Assembly: GCA_045579195.1 (NCBI GenBank)
Contig: JAZNLR010000148.1
Location: forward strand, 1-9,163
Length of the DNA stretch: 9,163 nucleotides
Direction of reading: 5' to 3'
Source of the DNA: JAZNLR01 sp045579195
GTDB taxonomy: Bacteria > Bacillota > Clostridia > Christensenellales > CAMQZB01
Shown: one piece after another, positions 1 to 5,681 of the stretch
How the letters are laid out: every line of letters starts with the position of its first letter
Numbering within the stretch: the stretch's first letter is position 1
Notes under the pieces: generated by a model
Seen by the model: only the letters and a program-made list of their open reading frames with translations
The model's database searches: none
Told to the model about the DNA's origin: nothing
Made by a program: the position numbers and the translations under genes

Positions 1-127
1 TGCCGCCGCGGCCGCCGTCACCGCCGTCCGGGCCGCCCTTTGCAATCCCCTTATAGCTCAAAAAGGAAATGCATCCGTTTCCGCCGTTGCCTGATTTGAT
101 GACGATTCTTGCATAGTCAATAAACAC
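1..127 (-). CDS. obg: GTPase Obg (N-terminal fragment, runs off the window)
   Basis: Only the first 42 codons are present, starting with GTG at 127 and continuing past base 1. The start follows a CGGAG ribosome binding site with an 8-base gap. The peptide begins MFIDYARIVIKSGNGGNG and reaches KGGPDGGDGGRGG, the glycine-rich start of the Obg fold, which in this family precedes the GTPase domain. Obg proteins are ribosome-associated GTPases involved in 50S subunit assembly and stress or growth control. The segment between the two glycine blocks (CISFLSYKGIAK) differs from the common VSFRREK-type sequence but keeps the spacing. The gene lies 25 bases downstream of nfnB on the same strand and is probably cotranscribed with it. 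The GTPase domain cannot be checked here. Confidence 0.9.
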   Translation of the reverse strand, partial: MFIDYARIVIKSGNGGNGCISFLSYKGIAKGGPDGGDGGRGG

Positions 128-152
128 AGTTTTTCTCCGTTCTTTTTTTACA

Positions 153-1523
153 TCATTTTTTAAGACCGCTCTTTGCGATCATTGCTTCTGCCGCGCGCTT
201 TCCTGCACCCATCGCAAGGATGACGGTTGCCGCACCTGTCACGACGTCACCGCCTGCATAGACGTTCGGAATCGAGGTCATCTGATCCTCATCCACAACG
301 ATTACGCCGCGCTCGTTTACTTTCAGAGCCGGACAGCTCTCCTTCAAAATTGGGTTCGGGCTCGTTCCAACCGCAACGATGAGCATATCGCACGGAATTT
401 CAAACTCGCTTCCCGCAACCGTGACCGGACGTCTTCTTCCCGATGCATCTGCTTCACCAAGCTCCATTTTAACACAGCGAACCGCACGCACTTTGCCGTT
501 CTCGCCCAACACTTCAACGGGATTTGTAAGCATTGAGAACACAATTCCCTCTTCCTCTGCGTGGCGAACCTCTTCCTTTCGGGCAGGCATTTCCTCTTTG
601 CCGCGGCGATAGACGACCGTAACCTCAGCCCCCATGCGAAGCGCTGTTCTTGCCGCATCCATCGCAACGTTTCCGCCGCCCACGATAACTGCCTTCTTTG
701 CGGGATAAAGGGGTGTCTTTGCGCCTGCCTCATATGCCTTCATCAGGTTAACGCGCGTTAAGTACTCATTGGCGGAGAACACGCCGACCAACGATTCCCC
801 GGGGATCTTCAAAAAGGAAGGAAGCCCCGCACCCGAGCCGATAAAGATATAGTCAAACTGCTCTTTGATCTCCTCCAAAAAAATGCTCTTTCCAACGACA
901 ACGTTGCGCTCAAGCGTGACGCCAAGCTTGAGAAGGTTTTCAATTTCCTTCCTGACCAACGCTTTCGGGAGCCTAAATTCCGGAATTCCGTAAACGAGGA
1001 CACCGCCTGCGCGGTGAAACGCCTCGAACATCGTGACGGCAAACCCCGCCTTTGCAAGCGTTGCAGCGCACGAGAGCGCCGACGGACCCGACCCGATGAC
1101 AGCGGCCGTCAAGCCGTTTTTCTCACAGGGCAAAACGGGCTTGTCCTCCGCCAAAAAGCGATCGGCAACATACCGCTCCAATCCACCGATGGAGACCGCA
1201 CCTTCCAGTTTTTTACGCACACAATTCTTCTCGCACTGCTCCTCCTGCGGACAGACGCGACCGCAGATCGCAGGCAAATTATTCGTGGAGAAAATGACGC
1301 TTGCCGCCTCATCCACTTTTCCCTCCTTCAGCTTTGCAATGAATTCGGGAATTCGAACGCCGACGGGGCACCCTGCCACACAGGGCGGATTCTTGCAGTT
1401 CAAACAGCGTGCCGCTTCCAGCTTTGCCGCTTCATCGGTAAAGCCGCCGCACACCTCCTCAAAGCTCTTCGCACGAACGGAGGGCGCAAGCTCGCGCATT
1501 TTCTGTCGTTCCAATCTTGCCAT
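153..1523 (-). CDS. nfnB: NfnB/GltA-type flavin and iron-sulfur oxidoreductase large subunit
   Basis: This 456-residue protein belongs to the family of the glutamate synthase small subunit and NfnB. An N-terminal iron-sulfur domain has cysteines 40, 43, 48 and 52 (CLNCKNPPC region) and 87, 91, 97 and 101. A first dinucleotide fold (VIGSGPSALSCAA, about 143-155) should bind FAD, followed by the GGVLVYGIPEFRLPK motif. A second fold (VIVGGGNVAMDAARTA, about 279-294) should bind NADPH, and the GGDVVTGAATVILAMGAG motif (424-441) closes the FAD site. GGAGG with a 4-base gap marks the ATG at 1523, and the SD overlaps the stop of the upstream nfnA. That pairing with a PyrK/SudB-like partner favours NfnAB, which couples NADH and reduced ferredoxin to NADP+ reduction, or a sulfide-dehydrogenase relative, over true glutamate synthase. 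No large glutamate synthase subunit is visible. The family is certain; the electron-bifurcating role is inferred from context. Confidence 0.93.
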   Translation of the reverse strand: MARLERQKMRELAPSVRAKSFEEVCGGFTDEAAKLEAARCLNCKNPPCVAGCPVGVRIPEFIAKLKEGKVDEAASVIFSTNNLPAICGRVCPQEEQCEKNCVRKKLEGAVSIGGLERYVADRFLAEDKPVLPCEKNGLTAAVIGSGPSALSCAATLAKAGFAVTMFEAFHRAGGVLVYGIPEFRLPKALVRKEIENLLKLGVTLERNVVVGKSIFLEEIKEQFDYIFIGSGAGLPSFLKIPGESLVGVFSANEYLTRVNLMKAYEAGAKTPLYPAKKAVIVGGGNVAMDAARTALRMGAEVTVVYRRGKEEMPARKEEVRHAEEEGIVFSMLTNPVEVLGENGKVRAVRCVKMELGEADASGRRRPVTVAGSEFEIPCDMLIVAVGTSPNPILKESCPALKVNERGVIVVDEDQMTSIPNVYAGGDVVTGAATVILAMGAGKRAAEAMIAKSGLKK

Positions 1524-1531
1524 TTTTCCTC

Positions 1532-2362
1532 CTATATAGACGCCTTCAAGCGGCAGTTGTGCTCATCTTCAATCTCACGGAAGCTTCTTGCGCGATTGAT
1601 CGCCTCGTCAAAATCCACCTTATGTCCGTCGAACTCAGGGCCGTCAACGCAGGCATACTTCACAACGCCACCCACCGTGACGCGACAGCATCCACACATT
1701 CCCGTTCCGTCCACCATCAGCGAATTCATGCTCACCACAGTGTGCACGCCAAACGCTTCGGTGAGCTTACAAACAGCGCGCATCATTCCGAGTGGACCGA
1801 CCGCAACAACGCAGTCAAATCCGTGATTCTCCCGCTCCAAAAGTTCTTTAACACAGTCCGTCACAAAGCCTTTCTTTCCTGCGCTCCCGTCATCCGTGCA
1901 GACAAAGAGCGCCTCGCTGGTTTCGGAAAGCTCGTTTTCATACACAAGAAGTTCCTTGGTTCTCGCGCCGAGAACGGAAGTCACGCTCTTGCCTGCGGCC
2001 TTCAGTGCCTTCGCTTGCGGACGGATGACCGCACCACCGATTCCGCCGCCGACGAGCAAGATCTTATGAAATTCCGTCAAGTCTGTGGGTTTTCCAAGCG
2101 GACCGACAAAGTCAGTTAAGGCATCCCCCTCGTTTAAGCCTGCAAGCTCTTTCGTTGCCTCTCCCACCGTTTGAACGAGAATGGCAACCGTTCCTTTTTC
2201 CGCATCCGAATCACAGATGGTGAATGGAACGCGCTCGCTGTCCTCAAACGTTCTTAAGATAATGAACTGTCCCGCGCGCGCGTGCTTTGCAACGCGGGGC
2301 GCAAAGACGACGTACTCATGGACGTTCTCGCTCAAGGTCCTCTTTTTTATAATTTCATACAT
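1532..2362 (-). CDS. nfnA: NfnA/SudB-type ferredoxin-NADP+ reductase subunit alpha
   Basis: This 276-residue protein has the ferredoxin-reductase fold shared with PyrK and sulfide dehydrogenase subunit beta. The flavin region includes RVPFTICD (44-51). The nucleotide-binding loop is LVGGGIGGAVIRPQAKAL (103-120). A C-terminal [2Fe-2S] motif, MVDGTGMCGCCR, supplies Cys223, 225 and 226 with Cys238 further on; Asp218 is also placed as a possible ligand, since NfnA is known for Asp plus three Cys coordination. I chose ATG 2362 over an in-frame ATG at 2380 because the later one has GAGGAAA at good distance and lies one base after the nth stop, whereas the earlier one would overlap nth. With nfnB immediately downstream it should form a cytoplasmic heterodimer passing electrons between NAD(H), ferredoxin and NADP(H). 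A sulfide dehydrogenase or another SudAB-like role cannot be excluded. Confidence 0.92.
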   Translation of the reverse strand: MYEIIKKRTLSENVHEYVVFAPRVAKHARAGQFIILRTFEDSERVPFTICDSDAEKGTVAILVQTVGEATKELAGLNEGDALTDFVGPLGKPTDLTEFHKILLVGGGIGGAVIRPQAKALKAAGKSVTSVLGARTKELLVYENELSETSEALFVCTDDGSAGKKGFVTDCVKELLERENHGFDCVVAVGPLGMMRAVCKLTEAFGVHTVVSMNSLMVDGTGMCGCCRVTVGGVVKYACVDGPEFDGHKVDFDEAINRARSFREIEDEHNCRLKASI

Positions 2363-2363
2363 G

Positions 2364-2999
2364 TCACGATTTCCTCGCAAGTTTATGTTCGCAAATTTCT
2401 TTGATCGGGCAAGTCTCGCAGAGCGGCTTTCGTGCGTGACAGATATTTCTGCCGTGGTAGATCAAAAGATGATGGGATTCCGACCAACGGTCTTTGGGGA
2501 TGATCTTCTGCAGTTGTTTTTCCACCTCAAGGGGCGTTTGTGCGTTTGCAAGCCCCGTTCGATTGGAAACACGGAAAACGTGCGTATCCACAGCGATGGC
2601 ATCCGCACCGAATGCGACGGAAGCAACGACGTTCGCCGTCTTTCTGCCAACGGAGGGCAACGTTTCCAGAACTTCGATCTCGGAAGGAACGTTTCCACCG
2701 AAGTCACGTTCGATGATGCGCGCAGAGCCGATGATGCCCTTCGCCTTGTTTTTATAGAATCCGCAGGAGTGAATGAGGGGCTCGAGCTCCTCTTCGGAAA
2801 GCGCGGCAAAATCCGCCGCCGTGCGGTACTTTTTGAAAAGCTCCCTCGTCACAAGATTGACGCGTGCATCCGTGCACTGCGCGGAAAGAATGACTGCAAC
2901 AAGAAGTTCAAACGGCGAGGAAAATTCAAGCGCAGGCTTTGCGTTCGGATAGATTCCGCGCAAGATATCCAAAAGCGCGACACACTTTTTCTTCGTCAT
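2364..2999 (-). CDS. nth: Endonuclease III, DNA glycosylase/AP lyase
   Basis: The 211-residue protein has the length and key positions of classical Nth. The helix-hairpin-helix LPSVGRKTANV ends a segment that carries catalytic Lys120; catalytic Asp138 lies in AVDTHVFRVSNR; and the [4Fe-4S] loop has Cys187, 194, 197 and 203 (C-x6-C-x2-C-x5-C). These numbers coincide with the E. coli enzyme. It removes oxidised pyrimidines and cleaves the abasic site in base excision repair. The start is ATG 2999, with GGAGG seven bases upstream; an in-frame ATG at 3041 would extend the protein by 14 residues but has no such site and would lie inside a hairpin. It is the first gene of the leftward nth-nfnA-nfnB-obg run, with TGA one base before the nfnA ATG, so translation is likely coupled. 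Confidence 0.97.
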   Translation of the reverse strand: MTKKKCVALLDILRGIYPNAKPALEFSSPFELLVAVILSAQCTDARVNLVTRELFKKYRTAADFAALSEEELEPLIHSCGFYKNKAKGIIGSARIIERDFGGNVPSEIEVLETLPSVGRKTANVVASVAFGADAIAVDTHVFRVSNRTGLANAQTPLEVEKQLQKIIPKDRWSESHHLLIYHGRNICHARKPLCETCPIKEICEHKLARKS

Positions 3000-3025
3000 C
3001 TTTGTTCCTCCGTCTTTCTTTCGTG

Positions 3026-3055
3026 AAAAGGTGGAAAACAATATCGCTTTCCACC
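3026..3055 (-). terminator. Hairpin with short T tract downstream of the DUF3343 gene
   Basis: Arms GGTGGAAA (3030-3037) and TTTCCACC (3048-3055) pair over eight bases around a 10-base loop. Read leftward, the hairpin is followed by TTTT (3029-3026). The T tract is short, so this is a weak intrinsic terminator. It would end the DUF3343 transcript before nth. Confidence 0.5.
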
Positions 3056-3059
3056 CTAT

Positions 3060-3088
3060 AGTCTAACACAATCTAAGGCATTTATCAA
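3060..3088 (-). promoter_or_regulatory. Candidate sigma-A promoter for the nth-nfnA-nfnB operon
   Basis: On the minus strand TTGATA (3088-3083) is separated by 17 bases from TAGACT (3065-3060). The first hexamer matches the -35 consensus at five of six positions, the second the -10 consensus at four of six. It lies just after the DUF3343 stop codon. Initiation near 3053 would start inside the first arm of the adjacent hairpin, so transcripts from here would escape full termination. Confidence 0.4.
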
Positions 3089-3349
3089 TTATTTTAGCGG
3101 CCCAAGATTGCTTTTTGTTCCGTTTCGCTCAAACTCAAAGTATCCAACGAACGTGCGGTACGTTCCGCGCCGTTGCACCGTTCTCATCGCAAAGAAGAGC
3201 GGTTCAGCAACACGAACGGACAGCCCACACCCGAGCTTGAGTTCCCGCGGCGTTGTTATGAGCGTGGAGCGCACGCCCGCTTCCGACAGCGCGGTGGAGA
3301 GTTTGATCGACTCCGCTCGCGATCGAAAGACCGCAATCACGCTTTTCAC
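3089..3349 (-). CDS. DUF3343 protein, putative Se/S carrier-like
   Basis: An 86-residue protein of the DUF3343 family. The core MKSVIAVFRSRAESIKLSTA followed by TTPRELKLGCGLSVRV (32-47) shows the family pattern: a short alpha/beta fold and one conserved cysteine (Cys41) after a TPRE motif. Family members are annotated as putative selenium or sulfur carrier-like proteins and are often encoded beside cysteine desulfurase or selenium genes; the biochemical role is not established. The start is GTG 3349, with GGAGG nine bases upstream; an open frame reaching 3409 lacks family similarity and a ribosome binding site. It is transcribed away from a cysteine desulfurase family gene 138 bases away, which supports a shared sulfur or selenium trafficking role. 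No selenium gene such as selD is visible here. Confidence 0.82.
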   Translation of the reverse strand: MKSVIAVFRSRAESIKLSTALSEAGVRSTLITTPRELKLGCGLSVRVAEPLFFAMRTVQRRGTYRTFVGYFEFERNGTKSNLGPLK

Positions 3350-3418
3350 AGTATTTTTCCTCCAACGTTTTCGTTGTTTTTTCGATGACGAACACGGCCG
3401 CGCAAACACAAGACAGTC

Positions 3419-3448
3419 TTGAATAAAACGCGACCTGTTTAATATAAT
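3419..3448 (+). promoter_or_regulatory. Candidate sigma-A promoter for the desulfurase gene
   Basis: TTGAAT (3419-3424) and a perfect TATAAT (3443-3448) are separated by 18 bases, giving a leader of about 30 bases before the GTG at 3488. The surrounding bases are AT-rich in an otherwise GC-balanced intergenic region. The leftward DUF3343 gene must also be served from this 138-base interval, but I see no clear promoter for it. Confidence 0.6.
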
Positions 3449-3487
3449 ATATTAATCCAAAAAATGAAGTGTGAAAGGAGGATTTCG

Positions 3488-4609
3488 GTGATCTATTTTG
3501 ACAATGCCGCAAGCGGAGGATTCAAACCCGCCTGTGTGACCGAAGCGGTTTTTGAGGCGTTGAAAGAAGCGGCAAATCCCGGGCGCAGCAGTCACAAACG
3601 CGCGCTTGCCGCCGCAAGGACCGTGTTTTCTTGCCGCGAACTCTTACAAAAGACCTTCAACACAAAAACCGCAGAAGAGGTCATCTTTACAAAAAACTGC
3701 ACAGAGGCGCTCAACCTTGCCATCTTTGGGAGCTTTCAAAAGGGCGGGCACGTTATCACGACCTGCAACGAGCACAACTCCGTTCTTCGCCCTCTCTTTT
3801 TCTTGCGTGACCGAGGATGGATCACGCTCACCATCGTTGCACCGAATGAAAACGGAACAGTAACGAAAGAGAGCATCTTGCCCCATGTGAAAGAAGAAAC
3901 CTGCCTTGTTTGCATCTGTCACGCATCCAACGTCACAGGCGCGCTCTCCCCCGTTGCGGAGATCGGGGGCGCACTCAAAGCGCTGGGGATTCCCTTGCTT
4001 GTCGATGCGGCACAAAGCGCAGGACACGTTCCCATCGACGTTCAGGCTGCAGGCATTTCTATGCTCGCATTCGCAGGACACAAAGCACTGTGCGGCCCAC
4101 AAGGGACAGGAGGCCTTTGCTTAAACGGGATCTCTTTGCGCCCCCTTTTGCACGGCGGAACGGGAACGGAGAGCGATAATCCTTCCCAACCTACATCCTT
4201 GCCTGAGGCTCTGGAGAGCGGAACGCTCAATACCCCGGGGATTGCAGGGCTTTTGGAAGGCGTGAAGTACGTACACGAAAACCATGCATACTTCACGGAA
4301 AAGAGAAAACTTCTTGCTTCCACCTTAGAGCAATACTTATCCTTTCACCGCAAAATCAAGCTATTCAGTGTTCCCAATCCGTGCGGCATCGTCTCGTTCG
4401 CTGTGGATGGGATGGATTCCGCAACCGTCTGCGACCGACTGAATGAAGAATTCGACATCGCCGTTCGCGGCGGCCTTCACTGCGCCCCGCTCATTCACCG
4501 GCACCTCGGAACACACGAAGATGGGCTCGTTCGCGTCAGCATCGGCGCACACAACTCCCTTTACGAGATTGAGCGCCTCGTCCGCGCACTCATCACGATC
4601 ACGAAATAA
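3488..4609 (+). CDS. Cysteine desulfurase family, class V aminotransferase fold
   Basis: This 373-residue PLP enzyme is related to NifS/SufS and to the Firmicutes cysteine desulfurase-like group. Visible landmarks are the start MIYFDNAASGGFKP, His96 in NEHNS (PLP stacking), Asp173 and Gln176 in VDAAQSAGH (ring contacts), Lys199 in FAGHKALCGPQGTG (Schiff base), and Cys332 in RGGLHCAP, the position of the sulfur-accepting cysteine. All catalytic residues are present, so it should release sulfur, or selenium from selenocysteine, to an acceptor. I chose GTG 3488, preceded by AAAGGAGG and leading directly into the family's conserved start; ATG 3464 would add eight residues and lie upstream of that SD. 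It diverges from the DUF3343 gene. The true substrate is unknown, since no iron-sulfur scaffold gene is adjacent. A structured repeat begins five bases after its stop. Confidence 0.92.
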   Translation: MIYFDNAASGGFKPACVTEAVFEALKEAANPGRSSHKRALAAARTVFSCRELLQKTFNTKTAEEVIFTKNCTEALNLAIFGSFQKGGHVITTCNEHNSVLRPLFFLRDRGWITLTIVAPNENGTVTKESILPHVKEETCLVCICHASNVTGALSPVAEIGGALKALGIPLLVDAAQSAGHVPIDVQAAGISMLAFAGHKALCGPQGTGGLCLNGISLRPLLHGGTGTESDNPSQPTSLPEALESGTLNTPGIAGLLEGVKYVHENHAYFTEKRKLLASTLEQYLSFHRKIKLFSVPNPCGIVSFAVDGMDSATVCDRLNEEFDIAVRGGLHCAPLIHRHLGTHEDGLVRVSIGAHNSLYEIERLVRALITITK

Positions 4610-4676
4610 AAAAGCGCCCGTCTTAAGCGTGATGTTCTTAGCGGAGAATTTGAAAATTCTGCTAAGTGCGAGCATC

Positions 4677-4696
4677 GCATTTGTCCGGACAAATGC
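4677..4696. repeat. Perfect 20-bp palindrome inside the structured element
   Basis: GCATTTGTCC is followed immediately by its reverse complement with no loop. It could form a cruciform or bind a dimeric protein. It lies in the left third of the 4614-4999 element. Confidence 0.85.
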
Positions 4697-4784
4697 AAAT
4701 GGGCTAAGCCCAAACCCCTATAACGACAGAAGGAGAGAACAAATCGGTTTTCATAGCCGAAATGTCCTCTCTTTTTCTGTTAGA

Positions 4785-4957
4785 CGATATGTTTGCAAGC
4801 AAACGCGATATACTCGCTTTGCTCGTGCGATATATTGTCGCTTCGCTCCAATACGATATGATATAAATCCCTTCACGCCCCACAGGGCATATCGCTTGCC
4901 GCAGGCAAATATCGCTCCCGAAGGGAATATCACAAATCTCGCAAGGGATTTATATCG
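4785..4957. repeat. Phased CGATAT / ATATCG word array
   Basis: CGATAT occurs at 4785, 4806, 4828 and 4854, and its reverse complement ATATCG at 4889, 4909 and 4952, with a variant ATATCA at 4927. Spacings are 21, 22 and 26 bases on the left and 20, 18 and 25 on the right, near two helical turns. The orientation flips around 4872. Short inverted repeats sit between words, for example GTTTGC-AA-GCAAAC (4791-4804), GCCC-CACA-GGGC (4877-4888), TTGCC-GCA-GGCAA (4896-4908) and TCCC-GAA-GGGA (4916-4926). Confidence 0.8.
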
Positions 4958-5005
4958 CTGCGTGTTCTCCGTTAAGGATAACACGCATAAAACGGGCGCA
5001 TTTCT

Positions 5006-5572
5006 TTACAGCACCAAAATCCCCAGATGCTCCAGAAGAATCTTCAATCCAATCAGGATGAGGATAATTCCGCCCGCAAGCTCTGCTTTCGCGCGGTACT
5101 TACAGCCAAATACGTTTCCAAGCTTGACTCCAACCATGGAGATGCCGAACGTGATCGTTCCGATGATGGCAACAGCAAGCCAGATGTCCACCTGAAGAAA
5201 GGCAAAGCTTACGCCGATTGCGAGCGCATCAATGCTGGTTGCGAGCGCAAGAACGACCATAACGCGGAAGGAAAGAGAGGCGTCCGCAGGCTCTTCGTCC
5301 TTCGAGAGTGCCTCTCGAATCATATTGATTCCGATGATGGTGAGAAGGCCAAAAGCGATCCAATGATCAAACGCGACGATCTGCTCTTGAAACTGCACGC
5401 CGAGAAAGTAGCCAATGAGCGGCATCCCTGCCTGAAAAAGCCCGAAGTACAGCCCGACAACGAGCATCTCCTTCCATCCGGCCTTTGCGGATGCGAGCCC
5501 CTTGCAAATCGCAACTGCAAATGCGTCCATTGCAAGCCCGACAGCAAGCAAAACGATTTCACCGATTCCCAT
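5006..5572 (-). CDS. mntP: Manganese efflux pump MntP
   Basis: A 188-residue membrane protein of the MntP (DUF204) family, usual length. Six hydrophobic segments can be traced, in two similar halves. Each half holds the conserved acidic motif: Asp16 in AVGLAMDAFAVAICKG and Asp115 in LATSIDALAIGVSFAF. These aspartates lie in membrane helices and in characterised homologues are needed for Mn2+ export. The start ATG at 5572 has GGAGG four bases upstream. The gene has its own strong promoter, whose -35 overlaps the stop codon of the upstream protease gene, and a leader with a terminator-like hairpin next to the SD, so it appears regulated at the leader. It converges on the desulfurase gene, with the structured element starting right after its stop codon. 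Mn2+ is the expected substrate, by family only. Confidence 0.95.
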   Translation of the reverse strand: MGIGEIVLLAVGLAMDAFAVAICKGLASAKAGWKEMLVVGLYFGLFQAGMPLIGYFLGVQFQEQIVAFDHWIAFGLLTIIGINMIREALSKDEEPADASLSFRVMVVLALATSIDALAIGVSFAFLQVDIWLAVAIIGTITFGISMVGVKLGNVFGCKYRAKAELAGGIILILIGLKILLEHLGILVL

Positions 5573-5581
5573 TGTGCCTCC

Positions 5582-5611
5582 AAAAAAATGACCGCAACGC
5601 CGTTTGCGGTC
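5582..5611 (-). terminator. Intrinsic terminator or attenuator in the mntP leader
   Basis: GACCGCAA (5590-5597) and TTGCGGTC (5604-5611) form a perfect eight-base stem with a six-base loop. Read leftward it is followed by A and seven T residues (5588-5582), then directly by the mntP GGAGG. It can end transcripts from the protease gene, but because the mntP promoter lies upstream of it, it would also act on mntP's own transcript. Confidence 0.75.
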
Positions 5612-5651
5612 TTTTGTTTCAAACGTGTTTCTTCACACCGTCTTAAACAAT

Positions 5652-5681
5652 ATTATAGGGAATCGTTGGCAAAAATGTCAA
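5652..5681 (-). promoter_or_regulatory. Strong sigma-A promoter for mntP
   Basis: A consensus TTGACA (5681-5676) and consensus TATAAT (5657-5652) on the minus strand are 18 bases apart. Initiation near 5645 gives a leader of about 70 bases. The -35 hexamer overlaps the TGA stop (5680-5678) of the upstream protease gene. Confidence 0.85.

Larger units (their letters stand above)
4614..4999. repeat. MITE-like/REP-like structured intergenic element with terminal inverted repeats
   Basis: This 386-base element fills the space between the convergent desulfurase and mntP genes. The ends, GCGCCCGTCTTAAGCGTG (4614-4631) and CACGCATAAAACGGGCGC (4982-4999), are inverted repeats with 16 of 18 matches; similarity extends to 35 bases (4614-4648 against 4965-4999, 29 of 35). 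Inside are a hairpin at 4638-4665, a perfect 20-bp palindrome at 4677-4696, GGGCTAAGCCC at 4701-4711, a long imperfect hairpin at 4726-4780, and a second half in which small hairpins alternate with CGATAT/ATATCG words. A 14-bp perfect stem (4860-4873 with 4943-4956) encloses that right-hand hairpin cluster. I see no transposase or convincing coding frame. No clear target-site duplication is seen. The outer 8-bp arms with flanking A and T runs may instead be an older bidirectional terminator into whose loop the element was inserted. Confidence 0.75.

Noticed and set aside
153..1523. Naming the gltA-like protein as glutamate synthase small subunit
   Set aside because: Its immediate partner is a PyrK/SudB-like FAD/2Fe-2S subunit and no large glutamate synthase subunit is visible, so NfnB or a SudA-like role fits better.
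1014..1826. A 270-codon open frame on the plus strand
   Set aside because: It is antisense to nfnB and nfnA, has no ribosome binding site, and shows no domain. Such frames are common opposite GC-balanced genes.
3464..3487. ATG 3464 as the start of the desulfurase gene
   Set aside because: It precedes the AAAGGAGG site, which instead points to GTG 3488, and the conserved family N-terminus begins exactly there.
4785..4957. Possible CRISPR array
   Set aside because: The repeated units are only six bases long, reverse orientation midway, and are separated by 12-29 bases of palindromic sequence. There are no spacer-length unique segments and no cas genes.
4751..4984. A 77-codon open frame on the minus strand inside the structured element
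   Set aside because: It is translated straight through hairpins and CGATAT words, has no SD, and its composition follows the repeat. Such frames are often mis-annotated as hypothetical proteins.
5573..5660. yybP-ykoY manganese riboswitch before mntP
   Set aside because: The family would make it likely, but the leader is only about 70 bases and I do not find the conserved loop sequences. I retain only an attenuator candidate.
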